A stretch of 64,000 nucleotides of DNA from Acanthochlamys bracteata (taxonomy: Eukaryota; Streptophyta; Magnoliopsida; Pandanales; Velloziaceae). Every line of letters begins with the position of its first letter. Position 1 is the stretch's first letter. Both the position numbers and the translations under genes were made by a program. Location of the stretch: NCBI GenBank assembly GCA_019914995.1, contig CM034128.1:3288501-3352500 (forward strand). The letters are read 5' to 3'. The notes below the pieces were generated by a model, which was given only the letters and a program-made list of their open reading frames with translations, did not search any database and was not told where the DNA came from. This document shows, piece after piece, positions 1 through 11,560 of the stretch.

Positions 1-831
1 ACGAGAATTCTAAGTCCAAACAGGATATATAAACAATTGCCACCTATACATTTCCAACAGGCCTATAGCTGCCACGTAAGGTAAGAGCTAACTCACATGC
101 ATCAACTATCTATTTTATCATTACTTATCAATGTCTGCTTAGTGCACAAGCTTCTCTCTCTAACAATCCATGATGATATAAAGAAGGAAATTTCGATAAA
201 CACTATCACATTGTAAAGAAAGAAATCAGTAATTCTGATCAGGATCTTACTCCTATGGAATAGCAAAGAAAAGTTTGACAGTATTTGAAAAATGTTTAAC
301 TTTACCAAACTAGGTTGATATAATAACTGATGCAAAAATCAGGATATAAAGAAAACAAAGATAATGCATGCAAGCGAATACATAGTAAGAATGCTTGAGT
401 TTTCGCCAAGGTGAGGACATATCCTGTCCTACAAATAGCTGGAAGACTTCCATTTGACAGTAATTACAGATTGCAGAATCACCAAAGGGGATATAGGTAA
501 TTTGCAGCAAAACAACCCAACACTAGTTAGCATCCAGATCAAAACTACTCCTCCTGTATGTATTTTTTGCATATTGCCCTTGATAACTATGAAAAGCAAT
601 TACTTTTGTACCCATGAAGTCAATGATCCTCACATAGGTCCATGGTAAAAGTCTTTCCATGTAAACTGAATTTGCAACTTCCTAACAATTCAATCTCACA
701 TAAGGTCACTGTATTTCTACAAGATTCTCACATATGACTTTTTTATGGATCTGGAATTCTCAATATTCAACTACCGCATGTCATCACATAGAACATCACG
801 ACCATTCTTTCAAACAAAGAGTTGGGTATAC
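1..831 (-). other. Presumed intron 1 of the GT14 gene
   Basis: This AT-rich stretch follows the donor site of the glycosyltransferase exon on the minus strand. No continuation of the Branch domain is visible in any minus-strand frame. The short open frames here (102-335, 310-510, 454-648) have no recognisable family signature. I read it as intron, but the acceptor lies outside the window. Confidence 0.55.
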
Positions 832-1329
832 CTCACTGGGAATTTGTCTGCCGTAGAACACAGACGTATTAGACATATTGAACCTGTACTCGGGCGGTGC
901 ATGCAAATAAATGGAGTACAACCCATCATGCCCCTTAAAGAACCTCTCCCACAGCGGCGCAAGAGGCAACGGCCCTCTAGTCAAAAACATGAACGCTACC
1001 TTCGGAACACGGTAGAACGGAAAATCTTCTTTTCTCGGAACCAACGAAGCTCTCCAGAACAGTTCATCGTCGTTCATCCGGTGATCGAGATGGTTCGGTC
1101 TGATGAAATTCTTTATGTCGAGACAATCCCGATCGCAATTGGAAGTGTAGAGCTTGGATGGGAAGAATCGTTCGGTTGGAGAAGTGAAGTAGTTTCTGGT
1201 GAAGTTTGCGCTGAGAGATAAACCGAGTACTGCTCCAGCCATGAAGATTACCATTCCCGATACAGCTTTGATCACTCCGATCGACCAATCTTTTCTCGGC
1301 GACGGCGGCATGTAATCCATTTCCTTCAT
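832..1329 (-). CDS. GT14 (Core-2/I-branching-like, DUF266) glycosyltransferase, first exon, partial gene
   Basis: This is the N-terminal exon of a plant GT14 family protein, a Golgi type II membrane protein of the Core-2/I-branching N-acetylglucosaminyltransferase-like group. The exon reads from an ATG at 1329 down to a GT donor at 831-830. The start is supported by an in-frame TGA three codons upstream. The protein begins with a short basic cytosolic tail, then one hydrophobic segment (about residues 18-40), a stem, and the start of the Branch domain (PKVAFMFLTRGPLPLAPLW, then YSIYLHAPPEY). The exon ends in phase 0 after IPSE. I could not find the second coding exon in 1-831, so that stretch is probably intron 1 and the gene continues off the left edge. 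A TATA-like TTATAAAT lies at 1590-1597 on the same strand, with a CT-rich leader. Family assignment is firm; the acceptor and product of plant members are mostly unproven. Confidence 0.85.
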
Positions 1330-1589
1330 TTCGAATCACACAAAAGTAAACTAAAAAATAAAAGTAAACAAACTATATAATTGGGAAAACGAATGAAGTG
1401 TAACTTGGATCGATTGATCGATCAATAATGTAGGAAATGATTGAATGAATCTGAGAATGGGGAAATTTAATCGAATCGATCTGGGAAAAAATTGAACGGG
1501 AACAATAAAACAAAGAAGAGAGAGAGAGATTGAGAGTTTTGGTAATCAATGGATTGAAATGGGAGAGGGGAAGAAAAAAAGCCGGCGGG

Positions 1590-1597
1590 AATTTATA
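1590..1597 (-). promoter_or_regulatory. Candidate TATA box of the GT14 gene
   Basis: On the minus strand TTATAAAT occurs about 260 bases before the ATG, followed by a pyrimidine-rich, CT-repeat leader (complement of the AG run near 1519-1530). Position and context fit a plant core promoter, but no transcription start was measured. Confidence 0.4.
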
Positions 1598-1933
1598 AGG
1601 AGAGCGCGCGCAGATGGAGAGTTTTGTGCACGGCAACTACGATGCACTGATTTTATTTTTTTTTTGACAATTTTCTCGAGTGAAAAAAAAATATATTATT
1701 GAAAACGTGAATGAAAAAATTTAGAATTTCTTTTTTTTTTGGTTGAGAAATTTGGGTTGCTCGAGTTCATTCTTTGAAGATAGAAACATTGTTGGTCGAT
1801 GATCTCCTCAATCAATTTGGTTAATTTGAGTCTATTTGGAAAGGTTTATTATAGTACGGTTGATGTGAGTAGACCTAATTATTTTTAATAAATAAGTTTA
1901 AGGGTTTGATTATGTCAAATATCCATCTGAAAG

Positions 1934-2706
1934 CATAGTTGTAAGACTCGAATTGGACTGATTAAATCGATCCAAAAACTGTTTATCCGGATCGTAAATC
2001 GGTCTGAATCTATAAGAAAGTCGTCTGTGCAATCGACCAGTGTTTGATCCGCTTCAACTCGATTGTCCGTCCGAATCAAACCGAGTTGAATAAAATTAAA
2101 AAAATTAAATTAAATTAATTTAAATTGATAATATATTTGATTTAAAAATAATTATTAATAGTATTATGTTGAAAAATAATATATAATTTAAATTTTATAT
2201 TTGAGTATGATAATGCAAAAATACAGTTAGCTATATTTTATTTGTAAATATTAATTATTGGTAATTTTTATATTGTAAAATATTCAGACTCAAATATGTA
2301 TATCCAAAAAAGCTGATTATGTCTTTTTTATGATTTATCTGTTTTATAATTTTATTTTCTTCTAATCGCCTAATTTATTTAAATAATGTTTTATTATAAA
2401 ATTTTATTGTTATTATTGTTGGTGATGGTGATGGTAATATAAATATGGTAATATTTTAATTTTTCTTATAATTATTGTTGCTGTTGTTATTGGTAGTAAT
2501 GTCATGGTAGAAATACTTTAATTGTTTACTATAATTATTGCTGTTATTGGTCGAAAAATAACGTTGACGATATAGCCTTCTCGTTCCCATAGACGCTTTA
2601 ATATTATTGACCTGACGGATCGATCTATTGACTCGACAGGTCAATCCGAAAATTATGATCCGAATAGTTTTTCAGTCAAATGTCCAACTTAGTTCCTACA
2701 ACTATG
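1934..2706. mobile_element. hAT-like non-autonomous element (MITE), family A copy 1
   Basis: This 773-base element has terminal inverted repeats: it begins CATAGTTGTA and ends TACAACTATG. It is flanked by a perfect 8-base target-site duplication TCTGAAAG (1926-1933 and 2707-2714), the hallmark of hAT transposition. Near both ends it carries GC-richer CCGGTC/CGACCC-like blocks, probably subterminal transposase-binding motifs, around a very AT-rich core. It has no transposase frame. Copies at 4164-4743 and 22103-22891 share these ends and core phrases. Confidence 0.85.
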
Positions 2707-4163
2707 TCTGAAAGATATGTGCACCGTAGGCTGAGATAACCATCGCCGGCCAATATGTCTTATAGCTATCAATTTAATATTATGGTAGTTATACTTTTAT
2801 TTTTTCTATATATGAAAGAGAAATGAGAGCAATATAATAAAATTTAAAAAACACACACACACAATGGAGGTATATATAAATGTAGTGGAAAATTGAAGTT
2901 TTATGAATTTAAAAGTATTAATTTATGCATATATAATTATTTTAAATTAAAAACAAAAATAATCGTCACAGCCTCCTACGAAAAAGCAAGTAAATTTCAG
3001 AATAATAACTATAAATTATATATACAATATTATGTAAACTTCTAAATAGGTTTCTAATATTTAAAAATATACATCTTATAAAATTTTTGTAGAAACTCTT
3101 AACTAATAAATTTGTATAGAATAACTGATTAAACTCTTACGATTCTTATATAACCTTCAATGATAGTATATCATTTATTTCCTGACAAGTTATTATTGTC
3201 TAAGGTTTGAGTGAAGGTAAACGAGACTGGTGTGCAGCATTTTTTCTTTGATGATTGTGGAAAGTATGGCTATTTTAAATTTTTTTTTTCATCTTTATTA
3301 TATTAGTAAAATATTTTTTATCTAAATAAAATATTTTATATATAAGATAATTTTAAAATATAATAAAATATTTTAGATATTTAGAATATTTGAGCATAAA
3401 TTTAAAGTGATAGAAAATATTTTATATAATTGAGGGGTGAAGATTTTTATATGGATACTTTCTAGATCAGATATTTTTACGGTCTATTAAGAAGATGGCG
3501 TGAATATAAATAGAAAGATAAAGCCTTCATTGAGAATAATCAAGTAAAAAATATTATAACAAGCTTTAAGTGTTATCATAAAGAGTTATTTTCAAGTTAT
3601 TCTAGTGTGCTCTTTATGTTTCTTCTTTTTTTAAAAATATTTTATTAAGACTTTTTTATGCTATATTATTATGAGCTTTCTTAATGAAGTCTAACATTAC
3701 TTTTTCACCATTTATATGAAATACGAATAATTATTCTTATGATGTATTGCCTTATTTAACGTCTGAAGAGTTAGTTAATCAAAAATAAAATAAAAAAGAA
3801 CAAGCAGATTTCACAAGAAAGAGGAGAAACGAATTCTTACCAGAATGTCAAAATGTACTACTTAAAAGTTCAAAATTTTAAAAATATTTCTAAAAAGAAC
3901 AAAAAATAAGTTGTCCAAAAAATTATTTTTTTTATAATAACTTATTTTTTAAAATTTACTATTTCTATTAAAAAATACACTAAACTCAGAAACGGGATAA
4001 CGAAAAATAACAAATTTATCGGAATTATCTGTATTCGATGGATGGTTTGTAAGTGGTAGAAATCCAAGCTCACAAAAAATGACCACCTATCCTTTTCAAT
4101 ATCCTACAGACAATGACAAAGAGATTGATATTTAGTTATTGATTATAATTAGTGTAGTTAATG

Positions 4164-4743
4164 CATAGTTATAAAATCCGGGCCCGGCTCGCCCGGATCG
4201 ATCCGGAGCATAAACCGGTCCGAATTTATAATAAAATTGTTTATGTAATCGACCCGCTTCGATTCGGTCGACCCGCTCGTCCGAGTCAAACTGGATTAAA
4301 TTAAATTTTAAAAAAATTAAATTCGTGATATATTGATGCAAAAATAATTATTAGTAGCCTTATATTAAAATATAATATGTAGTTTAGATTTTATATTTGG
4401 ATGTGATAATGCAAAAAAATAAGTTTGTTATATTTTATTTGTAAGTATTTATTATTATTAATTTTTAAATTTGTATATTACTAATTCTATTAAATTATAA
4501 AAAAAAGAACAAAATTATTTTAAAACAAAGAATTCCTTTTAAAATTTATTATTTAAAATATTTTTTATTTTTCCATATATTTTTTGTTAGTTATTTTTTC
4601 TTTATATTTTTTAATAAAGAAAAATAATAAACGTTCGTGGTACCGTCAATACTTTGATATTTTTAACATAACGGGTCAACCCGTGACCCGTTGATCCGGA
4701 TAGTTTTCCGATTCAATGTCCGATTCCGATTTTTACAACTATG
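4164..4743. mobile_element. hAT-like MITE, family A copy 2
   Basis: This 580-base copy begins CATAGTTATAAAA and ends TTTTACAACTATG, and is flanked by a perfect 8-base duplication AGTTAATG (4156-4163 and 4744-4751). It is shorter than copy 1 through loss of core sequence. The subterminal region near 4180-4275 is strikingly GC-rich for this area (GGCCCGGCTCGCCCGG). No coding capacity is visible. Confidence 0.87.
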
Positions 4744-5006
4744 AGTTAATGTATGTGATCGCTTAATTTAGATGTCATCTTAAATTTATACAGTTTTCAT
4801 AAACTTCACAACATATTTATTAGAATATAAAAAAACATTTAAAATCCTTATAAAATAAAAATATTTTAAAATAATTATTATATTATATTTTTATTTTTAA
4901 ATAATTTTATAAAATTATAAATATTTTAAAATAAAAACTAAAAAATTAAATTAAATTTATGAAAACGCAACGTAAAAGAGCCCAAACTTTTTCCAGAAGA
5001 AGTGAA

Positions 5007-5268
5007 TGAAGCGTTTGAAAGTGCTTATAAAATTAAACTTTTCTGAAATGAAGAGTATTTTTATTTTTTCTAAAACGAGCTTTATTTTTTTATCTTCAAA
5101 AAAGTAATAAAAATATACAATAAAAAGATCTCACTACGTAGAATTTTTCTATACTTTTTAAATTTTTAAATAAATTTGCTAAATATTTATAAAATATGTA
5201 TCAAAAAATATAAAATGAAAAATTGAAATGAAGTGTTTGAGAAACACAATTCTAAACGCCCCCAAAAT
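5007..5268. mobile_element. AT-rich Tourist-like MITE (family B), reverse orientation
   Basis: The core of this stretch (about 5120-5200) is the reverse complement of a phrase shared with the copies at 14116-14378 and 39796-40066 (GTGTAAAAAAATTYTACGAA followed by GTGAGATCTTTTT). It starts near a GCGTTTGAAAG end and finishes near AAACGCCCCC, so the ends are inverted. Exact boundaries and target duplication are not clear. Confidence 0.5.
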
Positions 5269-5478
5269 CATAAAAAGAAATTTTTAGCATGAAGTTACTT
5301 ATCATCTATGACAAACTGAACTATCATCCATTATGTAAAATCTTAATTTATAAAATCTAGTTTTCAATGCATCCCATAGATTTATTTATTTGTTCTGAAA
5401 TTTTTTACCTTTTTTTTAACAAATAATATAAAATAATATTATTGTCTAACATAAAATAGCTCAACTTCATATGAATTA

Positions 5479-5690
5479 GAGCGTGTTTGGAATTGCATTC
5501 CAAACGCTATTTTTTAATCTTTTTTTCTATTTTAGTATATAATTTATAAGTATTTAGAAAATTTATTTAAAAATTTAGATAGTGTAGAAAAATTTTACGT
5601 AATAAAATTTTTTTATTATATATTTTTATTAATATAAAAATACATTTTATTTTAAAAAAATTTTATTTTATAATCAATCCAAACGCATTC
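5479..5690. mobile_element. AT-rich Tourist-like MITE (family B)
   Basis: This element of about 212 bases starts GAGCGTGTTTGGAATTG and ends CAATCCAAACGCATTC, which are imperfect inverted repeats, with TTA on both sides (5476-5478 and 5691-5693) as for PIF/Harbinger target sites. Its core resembles the other family B copies. It lies about 370 bases upstream of the ferrochelatase start codon, so it may be part of that promoter region. Confidence 0.6.
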
Positions 5691-6060
5691 TTAATTTATT
5701 AATTTATCTGTAAATATAGCGCTGAGCACTAGACAAACAAAGGGTCTTCGGTAATTTCTTGGCTCCTATTGCCATTTACGAATTACTCGCTGAGTCTATC
5801 CATTATAGTTTTTTACTGTATACAATTTTTGCCCAAGCAAAAAAAAAAAAAAACTTTTCCCCAACAAAAGATCTCACCACTCGTTGCAGATTATTATCTT
5901 GTTCCCATTTCTGTTCCACAATATCGAACAACGAAACTCTCTTTCTCTCGAAAATTTTAGGGAAAAGAAAAGTATTCACCATAAATCCTTGAAAAGATTT
6001 CAATCTTGTTCTTGAATTACACAGAAAATTTTTAATTCAATTCAGTACATAAGTAAATAC

Positions 6061-9000
6061 ATGGGGATTGAAGTGTTAGCTCTTTCCCTTCCTTCTCCTG
6101 CTTCCCAGTGTAAGTCTACTTCCGTAGCTGATTCCTTCTTCAAATTCTGTTTAACTTTTTAGGTGTTGTTCTAGATGTAGCAAGGATTTACGGAGCGTTC
6201 TTGTTTGTTTGATTTTCGTAGTATTTATTTATTTGATGATAAGTTTTGGAGGAGTTTCAGCTTTGGGATTTTGTTTGAGTTAAGTTTCATACAAACTTCA
6301 AGTTATTGAAGTAAACTATATTTCCTTCTATTAGATTTATCTATGGTATGATAAATCGGTTTATGATATACCTTGAGAAGTTGAAATTATTTTAGCTCAA
6401 ACCCCTTCTGTGCTACTATGTTGGTGTTTGATTTGTTGTTTCTAGATTTACTTCTCTAGAGGTTTTATGTGGTTTTCGATTCATCTATGAAAATAATTTG
6501 TTTTAGAAGGAGGAATGTTGGGTCTTCTATTTGATGTAGACTTTTGAACATGCCTTGCATTATGTGTTGTATATTTGAGGTTCCTGTTCCGTTTGAGAGG
6601 AGAGTTTACTTGTCTTGCATTAATTTGTTGACAAGCAGGGGAACGGTTATCATCTTCTCATCAAGCAAGTACATGTGGTGCAATTGAGATGGCTAGCCCG
6701 GAACTTGTTTCTTCTAAGGTCTTGCTGCAATCGACTAGGAATAAAGGGTATGCTTATTATCCTAACATAACCTACACATGAATCACTCTACTAAGTTTAC
6801 ACTGACCTAATACTGACTCCAATTCTCCACCTTTAGGTTATATGGCCCAATAGCATGTAAAAATCACATATTGTGCAATTCTTCAAATACCAACGTTGAA
6901 GGTTTTTCCCGCCCATCTTATAAGAAGAAAACACTTGCCTCCCAAAGTCACTATAGGGTGGTGGATCCTTCATCATCCATTTCTGGAAGACTGAAATGTT
7001 ATTCATCTTCTGCCGAGGCATTAATGACATCTCATAGTGAGGAGATGCTTAGCTCAACTCTTACATGCAATGAAAATATTGGTGTTTTGCTACTCAATCT
7101 CGGAGGTCCTGAGACACTTGAAGATGTGCAACCTTTCTTGTTTAACCTTTTCGCAGATCCAGTAAGTGAAGCCATCCTTCCCTTCTAATTACATACTTTG
7201 GCTGGTCAGTATCTTTTAGTGTGACACTCTCTCTCCCTTTATGAAGACAATTCAAAGTGATCAGTGTAGAGTGTAACCTGCTCATATTGGTAAACATCAT
7301 CATGTTGTTTTGGTTAGTTCATTAAAAGCGCCCATGTCAACCTTGTCCACAAGAGAACCCCATTAGGAATTATAAAAATAGAAGGGAGATGAAACAAATT
7401 CTTTGTGTATTCTGATCTTATCAAATTAATCTGGTCCTAAAGAATCAAAATGTATGTTATTAGGAGTTTGTTGTCCTTAAATGTTTAGAAAATACCATCA
7501 GTCAGCGCTTTCTTCTCTTGACGACTGAAATTGGAGAAATGATAGGATATAATTCGGCTTCCGAGGATGTTCCAATTTCTTCAAAAGCCTTTGGCACGGT
7601 TTATATCTGTTGTCAGAGCACCCAAGAGCAAAGAAGGATATGCTTCCATTGGTGGTGGTTCTCCACTTCGGGAGATAACTGATGCACAGGCAAGTTTGCT
7701 TAAACTTGTTACCCTCCTTGTAGACTCACTCTCTAGTCTGCTTGTATAGAATCATTAGTGGTCTCTGCACTAACAGCTTTTATAGATGTGTTTCTATTGA
7801 GGTAGTTTATTGACAGTATCCATTTTAATAAGATTGTTAGTATATAATATGGGTTTATTTTTGTGCATCAGGCAGAAGCATTGAGGAAGTCTCTCTGCGA
7901 GAAGAACATTCCGGTAAAGGTGTATGTTGGAATGCGCTATTGGCACCCTTTTACTGAAGAAGCTATTGAAGAGGTAAAGTTAGCAAACATAACCTGACAG
8001 TGGTTTGTTGATTCAGAGAGAAATAATTCTCAAAGCATAGCTTTTGAATTCGGAATTAATGACAAATATTGCACTTGGCTGCACTCAAACTTTTTTTTAA
8101 TTTAACATATTGCTAAATTAAGTTTGCAAATAATCTTTAGGGAAGTAAGCATGACATCCGTGCTACCTTGTGGGTCACGTTACCAACAGTAAAACCACTC
8201 TCAAATTCTGATGATGCATGCTGATTTATTCTTTCAAAAATTTTCATTGACTATATAACTGTTTTCATGTATGCCTGCACTGGCTTGAAGTCTAACTAGA
8301 TTCTCTCCTAAGTTTGACTCTACCTTTATGAAACAAACTCTTCATGACTTTAAGGCTATAATTTATGAAAATAGCCTCGTCTCCTGTAGAGACACAAATT
8401 TATTATGGGCAAAATAATTCTTTGATCTTAAAGGAGCGTAGAGGTTAAAGCTAGTAAACTTTTTTTTTCTGATAGCTGAATATTTGTTTGTTGTTTGATA
8501 GTTGCTATGCCTTTCCTTGTTGGTTATTGTGTGAATCTTAGAATTTCTTGAAGTGTTATAGATAATTGGGTATTCAAGTATGACAAGCTAGAGATTTTGA
8601 TTATAATTTGGGTTTTACTTTTCTGAGCGCAGATTAAGCAAGATAAGATCACAAAACTTGTTGTCCTTCCTTTGTATCCGCAATTCTCTATTTCAACAAG
8701 TGGATCTAGCCTTCGGTTGTTAGAAAGTATATTCAGGTAGTATATCTAGAGTGCTTGGACTAACCATGTGTTGGTTGCTCCCACAAGGTTTTGACTTGTG
8801 ATGTTTGTTGGCCTAGGGATGATGAATATCTTGTTAACATGCAACATACAGTTATTCCTTCATGGTACCAGAGAGAAGGATACATCAAAGCCATGGCAAA
8901 TTTAATTGAAAAGGAGCTGCAGAAATTTGAAAACCCTGGGAAGGTAGAGTAACTCTGAAACTATTGGAATTTCTTCTCAAGTCAAGTAATTTTCTAGGAT

Positions 9001-10406
9001 TTTTTGTGTGCAATGCAATCTTTTATATGTAAGCTTTTGGAGGATTCATTGATATCTTTTTTCCTAGTGAACTTTCTTTCCAGATAGCACTATCTTTCTG
9101 AGATTGCTTTTGGTAATGAGTTCCAGGCTATGATCTTCTTCAGTGCTCATGGAGTGCCACTTGCATATGTCGAAGAAGCTGGGGATCCATACAAAGCAGA
9201 GATGGAAGAATGTGTAGATTTGATAATGGAAGAACTTGAAACACGGGGAATCGCTAATGCTTACACACTTGCTTACCAGGTATCCTTATTGGTTACTGCT
9301 ATTTGAACAATGGGACATTTACTACATGACATTTTACTTGCAAATGTAAATATTCGTTAGCAACCAACTTAAGAACTTTATTTTCGCTCTTGTATAATGA
9401 GCATTTCTGGTAGGTCATTGTCAACAGATATGCACTACGTTTTTACTAAGATCACGATCTCTTGATAATTAATTCCATGATATTCATACTTAAGTTGGTA
9501 AACAGAGCCGAGTTGGGCCTGTAGAATGGCTGAGGCCCTACACGGATGAGACAATAATAGAACTGGGGCAGAAAGGAGTAGAAAGCCTTCTGGCTGTTCC
9601 AATTAGGTACATGCTTCCCTTTTTGTAAGAGAAAGTAATGCAGGTTTTTATGAACTTGACATTGCTCTTTCTTCTTTTGTCTCATTAATTTGATTCCAAA
9701 TGCAGTTTTGTCAGTGAGCATATCGAAACCCTTGAAGAAATTGATGTCGAGTACAGAGAACTGGCTCTGAAATCTGGAATAAAGAATTGGGGACGTGTTC
9801 CTGCTTTGGGCTGTGAGCCTACATTTATATCAGATCTTGCTGATGCTGTTATTGAAAGTCTTCCTTACGTTGGAGCTATGGCTGTCTCAAATCTCGAAGC
9901 TCGTCAGGTGATGAATGTTGAATCTCAATCTCTTTTTCATGCAATTAGAAGTTTCTTTAAATGCTAGCTACTATTTCTTGCTAACCCTTGTGTAAGTCCT
10001 ATGGTTATCTTACAAACGAATACCAATCAAAATTCAGTTTATCCTTAACTTTAATAACATGACCAGCGTTAGACATCAGTGTGTAAGAACTTATTGAATG
10101 GGTTGAGTAATAATTTCGTAATTCTATTATAAAAACTCTTATTGGACCATCACTATTGTATTTATTTGGTTCCTGTTATTGCAGTCACTGGTCCCTCTTG
10201 GCAGTGTGGAAGAACTGTTGGCCGCTTATGACTCAAAGCGCGCGGAGCTTCCTCCACCGGTTATAGTTTGGGAGTGGGGCTGGACTAAAAGTGCAGAGAC
10301 TTGGAACGGAAGAGCAGCCATGCTAGCTGTTCTTGGTCTACTTGTTTTAGAGGTAACAACAGGAGAAGGATTCTTGCGTCAGTGGATTGAGAAGATACAG
10401 CATTAA
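6061..10406 (+). CDS. FC2: Ferrochelatase 2, chloroplast (protoheme ferro-lyase) with C-terminal light-harvesting motif
   Basis: The enzyme inserts Fe2+ into protoporphyrin IX to make heme in plastids. Eleven coding exons: 6061-6109, 6639-6747, 6837-7161, 7546-7689, 7872-7973, 8633-8736, 8817-8943, 9127-9279, 9506-9606, 9706-9907, 10185-10406; together 545 residues (Arabidopsis FC2 is slightly shorter). The N-terminus is Ser-rich like a transit peptide. The catalytic core starts with [20 protein letters not shown]; the active-site His is in SAHGVP (about residue 328), and [15 protein letters not shown] and [12 protein letters not shown] are conserved. The C-terminus carries a Pro-rich linker and a CAB/LHC-type motif, [12 protein letters not shown] (about 510-521), which separates FC2 from FC1. 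Oddities: intron 4 uses a GC donor (CAG|GCAAGT at 7690), and a 47-base tandem duplication spans the stop codon. Confidence 0.95.
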
Positions 10407-10473
10407 TCAAATGCTTGCACAAAAGTCAGTGGATTGAGAAGATACAGCATTAATCAAATGCTTGCACAAAAGT
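10380..10473 (+). repeat. 47-base perfect tandem duplication across the FC2 stop codon
   Basis: The segment 10380-10426, which encodes the last FC2 residues, the TAA stop and about 20 bases of 3' UTR, is repeated exactly at 10427-10473. The first copy keeps the reading frame and stop, so the protein is unaffected; the second copy lies in the 3' UTR. Confidence 0.95.
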
Positions 10474-11237
10474 CCCTCGACACATTTAATTCTTCTGTAT
10501 TATTTTTACACGGGTTAATAACTTGTTTAGGAAAATGAAGGTGTTAGTATTTGCTGTTGTACACATGATTTGATGTTACAGCCTGTAAGTTTTTTATACA
10601 ACTGCGGCCTTGAACATGTTACTGTATTTGGATCCTATCTAGCAACTACAACTATGTACCAAATATGTCGAGAAATGAAGTGTGTGTACCAAAACATCTG
10701 GGCTGCTGCATATGGTGCAAAATATATATTCCAAAGTGCAGGTGAGCTACAAACTGGTGCCCACCAGGCATGGGTACTGGTATGTACTGCATACTATGGG
10801 CGAAATTTATATAGGTGCCAAAACGTAACAGGTGAGACACCGGGCAAGACATTTGATTGGACGCAAATCTTTGAAGTTCTGTCATTCTTGTTGCAAAACC
10901 TCTACATTGTTTAGATTGTATTAGATGTCTACGTTCCACTGCTGCTTCCTACCGAAAAGCAAAGAAAGCAAAGATACTAGCTGGTCTAATTCCTCTCCGT
11001 GACCGGAAATATTGTTGGGCGGCAAGAAAACGTTACAATATCTAATCGGTGATCTCTTAGTCGGTGTATGTATGATATCGTAACAAATAAAAGAAAAACA
11101 TTGGAGGCCCTATCATGAAAATTAAAAAATTTTGATAACACAAAAGTTAAAAGACATTGTAGCCCTAATATGCGAAACATTTGATAGGGACCCATTTGCA
11201 CGATCAGATGGTTCAGATTGAAAGGTAGCTGAAACGA

Positions 11238-11560
11238 TTGCCCTATATAAACCTCTCTCCCGATCCGTTACCCAAAATCTTGAGTACCCCGACCCGCCAC
11301 TTTCTTTCTTTTTCTCTGTCGTTGTCTTCCCCCGTGCTTCTCGTTCACAGCGTTCTCTTTTCCAATTTTTTTTTTTATAAATTTAATATGTTCCTTGTTT
11401 CATGGATTACAATCTCGAAACATCGATCGACCGGTTGATTATTCATTGGTTTCGAGAGATCGATCTTTTGAAGTTGCTCGTATTGGGATCGAGATTGTTA
11501 ATTGCTAGGAAACTTTTTCAGTTTAATCAGAACAAGGCTGTTGTCTCTGGATCTCAGGTA
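11238..11560 (+). other. Possible first exon of an unidentified transcription unit
   Basis: A good TATA-like CTATATAAAC (11242-11251) is followed by a pyrimidine-rich leader, an ATG at 11402 and a frame of about 50 codons reaching a donor-like CTCAG|GTACTCAT near 11558. The encoded peptide (MDYNLETSIDRLIIHWF...) matches no family I know, and no convincing downstream exon appears before the CLC gene. It could be a non-coding RNA, a species-specific small gene or a decayed 5' end. This is inference from promoter-like structure only. Confidence 0.25.

Larger units (their letters stand above)
1640..6060. other. Intergenic spacer between GT14 and FC2
   Basis: This AT-rich spacer contains two hAT MITEs and at least two Tourist-like elements (listed separately), plus a short CA repeat near 2851-2863. 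I see no coding region with a family signature. The small frames at 5759-6003 overlap the probable 5' leader of FC2. Confidence 0.6.

Noticed and set aside
745-1221. 158-codon plus-strand frame
   Set aside because: It is the antisense shadow of the GT14 exon, which has clear family motifs on the minus strand.
10570-10914. 114-codon plus-strand frame downstream of FC2
   Set aside because: It has no family signature, overlaps a competing 95-codon minus frame and lies in probable 3' UTR or spacer.
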